NCBI GenBank assembly: GCA_039545355.1
Contig: BCJJ01000007.1
Location: 310,001 to 374,000 of the forward strand
DNA: 64,000 nucleotides
From: Trichosporon coremiiforme
Taxonomy: Eukaryota; Basidiomycota; Tremellomycetes; Trichosporonales; Trichosporonaceae
Direction of reading: 5' to 3'
The position numbers and the translations under genes were made by a program. A model generated the notes under the pieces. The model was not told the origin of the DNA, ran no database searches, and saw only the letters and a program-made list of their open reading frames with translations. Below, piece by piece: positions 22,154 to 32,845 of this stretch. Numbering within the stretch: the first letter of the stretch is position 1; every line of letters starts with the position of its first letter.

Positions 22154-24369
22154 ATGAAACTCGGCGCCCTGCTGACCGCCCTCGTGGCCGCTAGCGCTGT
22201 TTCCGCAACTCCGGCGAACGCCTCGAACAATGGACAGAACAACGCGAAGAACAACAAGCCTGGCAAGCCTGGAAAGGGCAGGCCGAACATTGTTCTGATC
22301 TGTGAGTTTCCCTAAGCCGATCTGGAGCGCTGCCCTCCGCTGTTGGCCCCCGCCATCGCGCTGCGGGTTCTTGCGATTCTGCGAGTTCTTCGATCCTGCG
22401 GGCGGCGCGTCTCTCTCATGTTCCGATGGAACATGTGACCGATTGGAGGCTCGTGATCGAGCTCATGACCGGGCGCGTGATCAAAGAATCGAGCACGAGC
22501 TCGTTCTTCTGGATCGCGCTAGCATTCCAGAACGCGCCGCGCTGCGCTCGCTGGACGTCAGCTGACACTCCAGTGACCGACGACCAGGACCTGTCAACCT
22601 TGTCGCCGGACGTGCTGCCGCATCTCTACTCCGAGATCGCCGCCAAGGGCACGCACTTCACGCAGTTTTTTGCGCCCGTGTCTCTCTGCTGTCCCTCGCG
22701 CGTCTCGCTCCTGCGCGCCCAGCACGCGCACAACCACAACGTCACGTACGTCTCGGAGCCCTATGGCGGGTGGCCGATCTTCAACAAGCTCGGGTACACG
22801 CACTCTACCATCCTCGACTTCGTCCAGGCGCAGGGGTACGGGACGTACTACACCGGCAAGCTTATGAACGGGCACAACATTGAGAACTGCGCGTCACTCC
22901 CCGTCTCGGGCGTGACGGAGGGCGAGTTCCTGGTCGACCCGTGGACGTACGACTACTGGTCTCCCGGATTCTGCGACGTGAACAGCGGCAAGATCGAAGT
23001 CCACAACGGTTCCTATTCCTCGGACGTCGTGGCGCAAAAGGTCCTCGGACATCTCGACACGGCCCTCGGCAAGGACAACCCGTTCTTCGTCGTCGCCGCC
23101 CCCATTGGCCCCCACTCCCACATCCCCGGAGCCAAGAACAGCAACGACTACATCCCCGGCATGTCCATCCCGCAGTTCCGGCCGCAGGACGCGGACAAGT
23201 TTGCCTCCCACTCGATTGAGCGGCACGAGGGCTTCAACCCCGACTTCCCCACTGGTGTCTCGTGGGTTAAGCAGCTCCCCCGTTTGAACCAGACGCAGAT
23301 CGACCACCTCGATGACTGGCACCGCGCCCGTCTCCGCGCCTTGCAGCCGATTGACGGTCTTATCGGGGACATCTTCGCGAAACTTGACGCCGCGGGCGTC
23401 ACGGAGGAGACGTATGTCATCTACACTTCCGACAATGGATATGCCCTCGGCTCCCACCGTAGGCAGCCCGGCAAGACCCTCGGATTCGAGGAGGACACGC
23501 GTGTGCCGCTCTTCGTCCGCGGTCCCGGCGTTGAGGCGGGCCGCGTCGACACGGAGGGCTCGTGGGGCATCGTTGACCTTGGACGGACCATCCTCGATCT
23601 CGCGGGTGCCCACACGACCTATGAGAACGACGGTCAGGCGATCGATCTCTTCGGCAAGTCCAAGTCCAAGCACGACGGCAAGCACGACAACGGCAACAAC
23701 GGCAAGGGTAACGGCCCCAACGCGCCGGGTAACAGCGGCAACGCCCCCGGCCACAACAAGGACAACAAGCAGGACGGTAACCCGCGCCACGCGCTTTCTG
23801 AGTACTGGATCCTGGGCATCGAGGAGGGACCGTGGGCCCACCCCCCGCGCGCAAACAACACGTACCGCACCCTCCGCGTCTCGGACGGCGAGCACAAGTA
23901 TTCCTACTCTGTGTGGTGCACGGGCGAGCGCGAGCTGCACGATCTGAACGAGGACCCGCACCAGGTCCGCAACCTGCTCAAGGGCCACAATGACCTGGGC
24001 GCTTTCGTTGCTTTCAATGCGTCCTCGCCCTCTTCCTCTTCTTCGCTCGACTTGGTCACCCGGGGTGTTGAGTCGGGAGCCCTCGACGAGGACACGAAAC
24101 GCGTCGCCGAGCGCCTGGACGCGCTCCTCCTTGTGCTCAAGACTTGCCAGGGTCAGCAGTGCCGCGAGCCCTGGGCTTCGCTGTTCCCCACTGGCGAAGT
24201 GGGCTCCTTCGCCGATGCCCTCGATGAGGGGTACGACGGATACTTCGCCAACTTGCCCCGGGTCAAGTTTGACGAGTGCGCGCTCGGATACCAGGCCCGC
24301 AGGGAGAGGCCGCTGTGGGAGGACGCGTGGGCTTGGAAGAGCGAGGAGAGCATGGTCGTGCAGGGCTAG
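22154..24369 (+). CDS. Secreted arylsulfatase-type sulfatase
   Basis: Exons 22154-22301 and 22574-24369 give 647 residues; the 272-nt intron has branch GCTGACACTCCAG. Hydrolyses a sulfate ester outside the cell or in the secretory path. Residues 1-19 are a signal peptide (MKLGALLTALVAASAVSAT), followed by an Asn/Lys/Gly-rich linker. The catalytic part starts PNIVLILTDDQD, with metal-binding Asp pair. The sulfatase signature CCPSR lies at about residues 88-92, where Cys88 would become formylglycine. The second metal-site motif is YTSDNGYALGSHRRQPGK. A low-complexity Asn/Gly/Lys insertion (about 23650-23780) interrupts the C-terminal part of the domain. The substrate is unknown. The start is fixed by the signal peptide and TATA position; an open frame beginning inside the intron is spurious. 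Confidence 0.9.
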
Positions 24370-24679
24370 TGGACTCTGCAGGACGATATCGAGGTGAGTG
24401 TGTAGTGCGGACGAAATCGGAACGGAACTTGGGCAGTTGAGTAGTTTGGAGAAGCCTCGCAAAGTAGTAGTCAAAAGTGATGCAAAGGGAACAAGGGAAT
24501 GATCAGATTGTCGCAGGGCACTCTTGGAATCGCAAGCGAGCATACACAACCCATGTGATGGAACCACTTCATTCATTCCATGCATACACAAATCGTCATC
24601 ATTAATCATTGTATAAAGAACGGGGGGATGTTGGGAGGTTGGGATGTCACTTTTTCTCTAATGCTACGCAGTCACGGGC
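24370..24679. other. 3' flanks of convergent genes
   Basis: Ends of the sulfatase (plus) and the coiled-coil protein (minus) face each other here. No gene seen. Confidence 0.6.
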
Positions 24680-27600
24680 TCACGCGGTGGGTTCCACAAT
24701 CCTCGGCGCGGCACGCGGTGTAGCCTTGGGCGTCACTCCGCCCTTGGGCGGAACAGGGGGTCCGTCCTGCTCATTCGGCACGGGCGGCCCAGCCTTAGCG
24801 GGAAGAGCAGTCTTTGCCGGCGCGCGCGGCGTGGGTGTATCGCTGGACACGACGCTGGGCGCCGCCTTGGCGACCGTGAGGTGGTCGAGACCCTCAAACG
24901 GCCTTGTGTTCAGCCACTGCTCAAGCCTGTGTCGATCGGCGCCGAGCGCAAACTCGCGCCAGTGGAAATTCTCCTGCTGCATGGCGGCTATGTGCACCGC
25001 GCCCTGCTCTGCGCGCAACCTCTGCTCGAGTGCGGCACTGCGCCACACGTCCAGGTTCTGCGTCAGGGCTGCCACCTCGGCGGACACCTTCTGTACCTTG
25101 CTCTCGAGGTAGGTGCCGCGCGCCTTCTCGGCCTTGAGCTGCAGATCGAGTGTGCGTGCCTCTGTCCCGTGGTTCTCGCCCGCGCGCAGACCCTTTTCGC
25201 GCTCGAGGGCTATGCTCGCCCGTGCCTCCGCGAGTTCGACGCGGAGAGTGCACGTCTCCTCCTTCAGACTCTTGAGCTAGGTGTTAGCTAGCACAGAAGA
25301 AAACAGCTTACCTCCTCCTTGGCTGTGGAAAGTTCCGCCTCGAGAGCCTTAACGCGCTTGGAGTCGCCCGTGACTGTGAGACTGTCGAGACGCTCGAAGA
25401 ATAAGGAATGGAACGACGCCATCTCCTTCTGCAGCAGGGTCGCATCGTCGTGTCTCCGTTTCGCTGTCTCGGCGGCGGCGTCACGCTGCTGTCAGCTCGA
25501 ACACACTGAGGTAGCTCACCTCCGCCTTCATGGCCTTGAGGAGGTCGCTCTGCTTGCTCAGTTCCTGTCTGAGTGACACGAGTTCCTGCTGAGCCTCGGT
25601 CTCAGACGCCTGCATGATCTTGACCTTTGCGCTCGCCGTCGTGACCTCGGTAAGGAGGGAGGTGCGCCATGCGTCCTCGTTGCTGTCGCGGCGCTGACGC
25701 AGCGTCTCGACTTGCGACTTGAGCACGGCCGCCTTGCTGTCTGCCAACTCGCGACGGGTCCGCTCCTCCTTCAGGATGGCTTTCAGGTCTGCAATCTCTT
25801 TCGCCTTTGCGTCGTCAGCCTCGGCTCCTCGTGCGCGCAGGTCCAGAAGAGCCGCCTTCACCTCGCGCAGCTCGGCAATCGTCGCGCTCTGCGCAGACAG
25901 GCTGATCTTGTCCATCATCGCCTTCTGCCCCGCTTGCAGCGAAGTTAGGAGCTCTTGGATCGCGGACGTGTTCAGCGTGTGGCTGTTGACGAGCGTCGTG
26001 TCGCCTTCAACAACAGAGGACTGCGACGAGCCACGCGAGCTGCCCTCGTCCGCGATCAGGTTGTCGTTGATCGCGGTCTGAATCTCCTTCAGCAGTGTGC
26101 TGTGCGACGTCAGGACGGCAGCGACATTCTCTAACGCCCTAGTCGACGTGGGCAGGTTGTCTGATGTCAGCTACGTTGGCATAATTAGTTTACCTCTTAA
26201 AGTATTCAGGGCGCGGACGGCGCTCGACTCGTGCGCAACGTCAACGCGGTCAAACGCCTCCTCAATGAGGCGCTCGTTCTCCTCCTTTACAGACGCGAGC
26301 TGCTGCTCGAGTGAGTCAAGCTTGTCGAGAATCTCAGCGGCGAGACCCTGTTGGATAGCGACGTCAGACGCCGTAGATAGCGGCGAGTTGGACAACGACG
26401 AGTCGTTGGTCGGCTTGATGACCTCGATCGCCTGACCCGAGTCGCGGCGGAGCGGGAACTCGACCGACTCGCCTGTCTGCACGGGGCGCAGCTGGCTCAT
26501 CCTTGGCGCGCTTCCGGGCCAGTCGGACCAGTCGCCGCCATCCATGTCGCGCTGCATCGCTTCGACGGCCGCAGTGTCCAGGCCGTGCATGCCGGCAGCC
26601 GAGGATCGGTCGTCGTAGCCCTCGCTGCTGCTCCGGCTGTGACCAGAGTCAGAGTGACGGCGCTTCTGCGTGGACTTGGCAGCTGACGAGTTGCTCGCCG
26701 AGGTCGGGAAGACCCACGACCGGAACCGCGACGCGTCGGCGACCTGGACACCAGCACCGGTAGCACGCTTGCTCGCTCCGGAGAAACTGGTGCCGTCGGG
26801 CGGCTGAGTGGATGCAGGGGAGGAGAACGATCCCTGACCGAAGACGAACGGCTTGGCCGTAGGATTCAGACTGGGACGCTTCTGGTGCGTCGGCGCCGAG
26901 GGCGTGTCAGGATCAGCACGAGTGGGAGCCTTGACAGGCTGCGATGGGTAGATGTTGACGTCGTCCTTCTTCTCAAGTGAAGCCGGAGTCTTCCGGAGAT
27001 TGGCCGCCTTCTGGAGGTACGAGTTTTGCGACGACCTCTTGGCGGTGAGCTTGCGCCGACGGGGCGACTCGCGGTCTTCCTCAGAAGCGACCTCCTGATG
27101 TCAGTTATCGTTGCGTTTCGTCTAACGTACAGCCTCGGACATCGAGTCGCGTTCTTTCTGGCTGTGCTGCCCGGGCGAAGCGGGGTCTCTGCGCAAAAGA
27201 AGCGCGGCGGGCGGCTCGGGACGCTCGATCTTGACTGGCCGCTTCTCGCGCATGAGGAGGGACACATCGCCATTTCCAAACTCCAACTTGCCCTCATTGC
27301 TAGGGAAGAAGGCGCTGCCGAGCTCGAAGGGCTTGGAGGTTGGATCCGCCTTGGACAAATCGAGCTCGGGAGGGTGGGGCCGCAGAGACTGGTTCTGGCG
27401 CAGAGGCGAGGCGCCCAGACGAACGCCGTTGGGTCTGAACTCGGCTGCGGTCGGACGGAGGTTGTGCGTGAACGTGAAGAGACCGAGCGCGCCGCCAGTT
27501 CCAGCTGGTTGGACGTTAGATGCGCCAAAGCCGCTACTGGCGGGCTGGAAGGCGGGTGCACCGGGTTGGAAGACTGGCGCGTTCGGTTGGAACACGGGCG

Positions 27601-30600
27601 CACCAGGCTGGAAAACGGGAGCACTGGGCTGGAAGGCTGGAGCGGTGGGCTTGAAAGCCGGAGCTGAAGGCTGCAGGCTTGGAAGAGAAGCCAGCACCTT
27701 GGACGGATTGCGCGGGCTGGCAGTGGACGCGAGCGAGAGTTTCCGGTGCTCGACCGTGGACGGGTAGCCGAAAGTGAATGTCGACGAGGTGACCGAAGGT
27801 CGCCGTCGTTCTGACTGCGGCTCCTCCAGCTTGGGCACCATGCGCGGCGGAGAGGTGACGACGGCGCGGGGGACAAAGGCGGACGCGCTCGGCTTCAGCT
27901 TGCCAATGGGCGACAGGCTCTTGAAGCTCGGGTTGTTGTGACGCGGCGCGTCGTCTCCGTTCATCTCTCCGTCCTTGCCGGTTGGCTTGAATGGGCTCGA
28001 CGGGCTGTCGACAAAGTCGTCATCGCCATCGGCGCTGTAGCTCTCGTCGCCTCCGTCATTGTCGCTGTCCTGCGATCCCCGCTCCGACGCCTGATGGTCG
28101 TCGGCCCTCTCAAGTTTCTCCTTGGCGGAGCCAGATGTTGAGTCGATGTGGTACTCCTGCGTGGACGGAGGCGTCGGCGGGACGTCGGGAGACGCTGACG
28201 TCTCCGCCGCCTGAGCAGGGGTAGGAGCAGCGAGAGCGGCCGGTGGCTTTGCCTTGGACTTTTCCGAGCGCATGATGCTCTGCAACTGGCGCTGCAAGAA
28301 GCCAGTGGCCACCTTGGGCCGGGGACGCTCTCGGGGAGCAGGGTCAGAGCTGGGCGTGTCTGAATCGAGCTTGATCAAATCTTTCTCCTCGGTGACAGTG
28401 CGATCATCCGGGTTGGCAGACGGCTCCTTTGCCGGCCCACTCGTCACCTGAACGGAAACGACAATGTCGTCGGCAGTCGACACAGTGGAAGTGGGGGACG
28501 CCAACGGCTCCTCATCAGCCTTCGACGCCGAAGTCGACGGCCACAGCGACTCCGAGATCTCGGTCTCCGTCTTCGTCGCAGAGTGTCCGTGGTCCTTGCC
28601 TGGAGTCGACTGAGGCGTGCCCCAGCCCTCTCCCTCCTCTGAAGCATCGGGCTCCGGGCTCGTCTCCTTCTCTCCAGCCTCAGCCTTCGGCAGCAAATCC
28701 GTCGGCCAGTCCGGCAGGAAGCGCTGCTGCGGGAACCCGTCTTGTGGGAGTTCCTGCATGCCGATGAAGCGCGACTGGCCGAGCGAGGGCGTGTTCTGCA
28801 TTGTGGGGTCGTGGTACCAGTCGGGCAGCTCACCGCGCTGCGGGAAGGCGGCGCTGACCGGCGAAGGAGCGTTGGAGCGGTTCTCCCTTCCGTCACCGCG
28901 CAGGATACCGCCTAACGAGCGCTGTAGGAAGGGGTTGCTGCTGAGGCTGAGGTTGACGTGACGGCGCTGAGACTGCGAAGGCATCGCACTGCTTTCTGCG
29001 TCTGAGCCCGTGGCGGTGGCGTTGCTCTGCATCGACTCGCTCCTGAGGTGCGTCGGGAGGGAACGTGCGGTGCCAGGATCGGCTGGCTCGGCGGCTTCGT
29101 CGCTCTGTGGAGGCGTTGCTTCTCGCATCTTCACGTCTAGCGCCAGCTCGACCTCGTCGACGGCATCCTCGTAAAGAGCCGACGGCTCTGCTGAGGCCGG
29201 TGACATCGTCTTGGCCTTCAGAGCCTCGAAGCTTTCCTGCCACGTCAGCTCGTGTAGGACAGGGCAACTCACCGGAGGCATCGAAACTTTGACGGCCTTG
29301 CCGTTCCAAGACGAGGTCATGTCGATGGAACCGTGGGGAGTGTCGTGAGCGACCCAATTCTCGATATCGCTGAGCTCGAGCTCCTCGTCGAGCGGCGACG
29401 GAGGCAAGGGGATGCTCCTGGGTGATGCGACCTTCCGATCAGGCCATGGGAATGCCTCCTTTCGAGGCGGCTTCGGGGCCGTGACCGGTTTCTCGACAGC
29501 GGCTGTTGTCCCCTTGGCGTTGTTGGCGCCAGATTCCTTCACCTCTCCACTGTATTCTGTATCCTGATCGGGCTCTGCCTCTTCTTCAGGTTTCTCGCCC
29601 GCAGCAGGTACCGAGTCAGATGTGGCACCTGATCCCTTGCCTTCGGCTTCGCTGTCTTGCGTGACAGTGGTATCGCCTTCGGCAGGCTCGGCACCTTCCG
29701 CTTCCTCAGCGACCTCAGCCAGGTCTTCTAAAGGCGTGTCGGGCGGGTCGTAGACGTCGGGCGGCAGCGCCACGCGAACCGTCGTTCCTCTGTGCTTGAC
29801 CTCAAACGGCTCCTTTCCTGTCGGCTTCGGGGGGCTGGGACTGCTGATGTCGCCGTTGGGAGCTGCCGAGGGTGGGGCTGGGCGTGGAAGGTCGGTCGAC
29901 GCTGCAGCGGTGGGACTGGAGGGAACGGGTGCAGGACGAGAAGGTGACGGGACACGGAGCTCCTCGAATGTCTTACCGCCCGGTCCACCCAGGATCGCTT
30001 TGGGTGGAGGCCCAACCCTGTGTGGGATGCTCGGGGTTCGCTCGTGGGACCGTGAGAGGTGTGAAGTGTGCGTTTTCCTCGGTCCGAAGAATGCGCCACT
30101 GGGATTTGACACAGACTGTCTCGCTCCGTGTCGTGGAAGCGGCTGGCCGGACAGAGGGAGCGACAGCGACGAGTGCGGGAAGTGGCCGAGGGTGGCGCGA
30201 GCTGAGGGGTCAAGAGCCCAGGTTCTCCGGGCACCGTTGGCGAAGGGCGGAGGACCGTCCGAGGGGTTTGACGGGCCGAAGGGCTGCCGGACTGGGACCG
30301 CTGAGCCTGCCGGAGCCGTGGCACTCCTGGCAGCCTTGGCCGCCTGGCTGGCGGTGACCGAAATGGAGAGCCTGGAAGGGCGTCCCAAACCGATACCGTT
30401 CTCGACCTGGCGGTGTCTCTGGCGTTTTGTAGGCAACTCTTGCGAGTGGGTCGGGGGACTGCGCTGGTGGACGGATCCTCGAGGCTCGTTGCCGTTGCCT
30501 TGGCCTGGGTATTGGGCAGAACCAAACTTGGAGACAGAAGCAGAAGCAGTGGTCGAGTTGTTGCCCAGGGGGCTAGGCTTGACTGGGGTCGAGGGGATAG

Positions 30601-30865
30601 GCGGAGTGGACCACGGGTACATGCCTGGGAGAGGGAAGGCGTGCGACTGGAAGCTCGACTCCTGCCGCGTGTGCGCCCCCGGTCGGAAAGGCGGAGGCGC
30701 AAACGGATGGCCGGGCTGCGTGTTGAACGACATGGATACGCGGGGCGACGGCAGCGGCTGTCCAGGCTGCTCGGCTAACCCGCTCACCAGCCCGAGAGGA
30801 CGGTGGTCGGGTCGATGGCCAGGACCCCCTCGTCGGCCACGCTTCTGCCGGTGGTGGGTGCTCAT
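24680..30865 (-). CDS. Large multi-PAM2-like, coiled-coil protein (Upa2-like candidate)
   Basis: Exons 29273-30865, 27131-29236, 26194-27094, 25520-26160, 25312-25485 and 24680-25276 give 2003 residues. Residues 1-980 are disordered, rich in Pro, Ser and Glu. PAM2-like motifs then appear: LKPSASAFVP (about 980), a tandem array of (S/T/G/N)AP(A/V)F(Q/K)P around 1052-1095 that starts LQPSAPAFKP, LRPTAAEFRP (about 1125) and LNPTAKPFVF (about 1308). PAM2 motifs bind the MLLE domain of poly(A)-binding protein. From about 1470 to 1900 the protein is a long coiled coil. This order matches Upa2 of Ustilago maydis, a roughly 2100-residue multi-PAM2 scaffold of endosomal mRNA transport; homology is inferred from layout only. 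No C-terminal GWW is seen. Introns are 33-36 nt; the one at 29237-29272 has no in-frame stop. The ATG directly follows a 5' UTR intron. Confidence 0.75.
27541..27675 (-). repeat. Coding heptapeptide repeat array
   Basis: About seven copies of a seven-codon unit encoding xAP(A/V)F(Q/K)P within the multi-PAM2 protein. Each copy keeps the Ala-x-x-Phe-x-Pro core of a PAM2 motif. Confidence 0.7.
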
Positions 30866-30866
30866 C

Positions 30867-30950
30867 CTGTGATTGTCAGCTCGACGCTGCTCAGCGTGTG
30901 TGTGCCCCTCTCTCCTTCCTCCTCGACCTCTGCAATCGCTCCACATACCT
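30867..30950 (-). other. 5' UTR intron of the multi-PAM2 gene
   Basis: Donor GTATGT, branch GAGCTGAC, acceptor AATCACAG one base before the ATG at 30865. 84 nt long. Confidence 0.6.
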
Positions 30951-32845
30951 CGACACTTGGCCGTTACGCTACCGGATACTTTGACCTGAGTGGGCTCGCA
31001 CGGCTGGTGAATCGCGACTGGCGCCTGGGTTATGTGGGTATGAGATAAGGGGTGAGTGGTAGACGGGCTATGAATGAGTGTAGCGATGTAGACGAGAAGA
31101 TGATGGAGGGGTGTCAAGAGTAAAAAGTTGGGAGCGGGTGGTCTGGGAGCAGTCGAGCAGAGTTAGTACGCATCGAGCATGGTCCCGTGGTGGTGGTGGT
31201 CGTGCTGGGTCGTTAGGTGTTAGGTTTGCGATGGGCTGCGGCTGAGGCTGAAGTGTGGGCGGGGCCGGCGTTGGCCACGGCACGGGGTCAGTGAGCTAGG
31301 AGCAGTATGCGGACGTAGGCGAGCGATGAGCTCGGACCAGGCCGTACAGGAACTCGTCAGGACCTGACGTACGCGGGGTCACAGTCTGTCCTGCATAGTC
31401 CTGCATGGTCCTGCATAGTCTTGCCGGTCCTGGTATCCTGTTGGTGTCTCCGGCCGATGAGCATGCGACGAGAGCGACTAGGGTCGAGTGGAAGGGTCCG
31501 AGCGCGCGCCGCAACCGCCTAGATCGCTCTTGAGCGGTTTCGAAGCGCAGGGTCGTCCCTCCATCCTGGCAGCCGGCAGCCTCGTGCATGGTGCCGTGCA
31601 CGTTGAATTGCATACGCAGCGTGATGTCGGCGGTAGAGTCATTCAGCCGGTGAGTTCCAGGCGTTATGTCGGTGGTCGCTGGATGAGAGAGAGATGAGAT
31701 GCGATAAAGTGACTTGTCGAGTGGCAAGGCGATCGGGGCGATCGGGGCCGGTGTCGCGTGTGTCGGCTCGCGTATCACCGCCATCGCATGTTGCCGTTTC
31801 ATGTCTGGAAGTGCGGCGGCCACGGGATGTCTCCAACCACATCGCTACTCGTCCCTTTTGTCCTTGTCCGCCTCGTCCCCTGAGCCCTGTCGCCTTGGCC
31901 ACCAGTGTGCTGAGCCGAGGACATGGTCTGTGCTTTGCGAGAGCCAGGCTGCCTACTCCACTCGTCGGCTGCACCACTGTCACCGTTGTCCCTCCACTCG
32001 TCGGCCATTCCCAAAGTCTTTTGGTCTCCTATCACCCACTCTCCTCTCCTCATACCTTGACGCCAATCAGGGCTCAGGTGCGCGCTTCGGATCGTCAAAG
32101 CGCCAGGCCTCATCCAAATGTGCAGTGCCAGATACAAACGGTCCTCGTGAACCTGTCATTGTTCTCATCAGTGCCAGTACCGCGAAACATGCCTCCAGAC
32201 TGACTCAAGCACTCAATTGCAAAGCAAGCGCAATTGAGCGATTGAGCAGGCAGAAGTACGACACCAAAGCTGCCCCACAGACGACATGAGCCAGTGCTAG
32301 CAGATCACTACATTGACATCTCCTGGGACGGGACAGTGTCCTATCCGGACGATGGGGGGGAGGAACAGCCCACCGCGGGCCACGAGTGAGCGACCGCCCT
32401 CGCCGACGGACTGCGAAGTGCAAGACATGCATGCCGAGCAAGACGAGCGAGACGTCGCCGCAATCACCTCGGACATGCGCAACTTGTGAACACATACATT
32501 CCGTCAGTCGGCAGCTCGAGATGCGATGACGCAAAGCAGCAACCGTGGGAAGATGACTCGAGATCTAGGAGCCCGAAACGTCCACGGCCGGGCCGACGTC
32601 AGCAGCGCTGTCGACGTCGGCATCCTCTTGCATACCAATCACGGATTAGTTTGGCCGCGACAACCCCTCCTGGGTACGGCATGGCGCACTCCTTGCCCGC
32701 GATCGCTTACTCCGTGTTTGCTGTTGTTTGTGTCTCTTGATTTTATCATATCGCTCCACCTCCACTTCAACGACTACCTCCACTCCCACACCTCCACTCC
32801 CACGATCCGCCTCCACTCGAATTTACTTGTGAGCAGCGTTTGGCG
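30951..32845. other. Long divergent intergenic region
   Basis: About 1.9 kb between the multi-PAM2 gene (minus) and the next plus-strand gene. Holds three near-perfect 10-bp repeats GTCCTGCATA at 31388-31417. No gene recognised. Confidence 0.45.

Noticed and set aside
22426..22573. Upstream open extension of the sulfatase frame
   Set aside because: It lies in the intron 22302-22573. The signal peptide exon at 22154 joins precisely to LTDDQD, the family start.
22894..24609. 571-codon minus-strand frame
   Set aside because: Mirror of the sulfatase coding strand; sequence is Val/Arg/Leu-rich with no domain.
30866..31117. 84-codon N-terminal extension of the multi-PAM2 protein
   Set aside because: A splice acceptor with a good branch site lies one base before the ATG at 30865, so the upstream sequence is probably a UTR intron.
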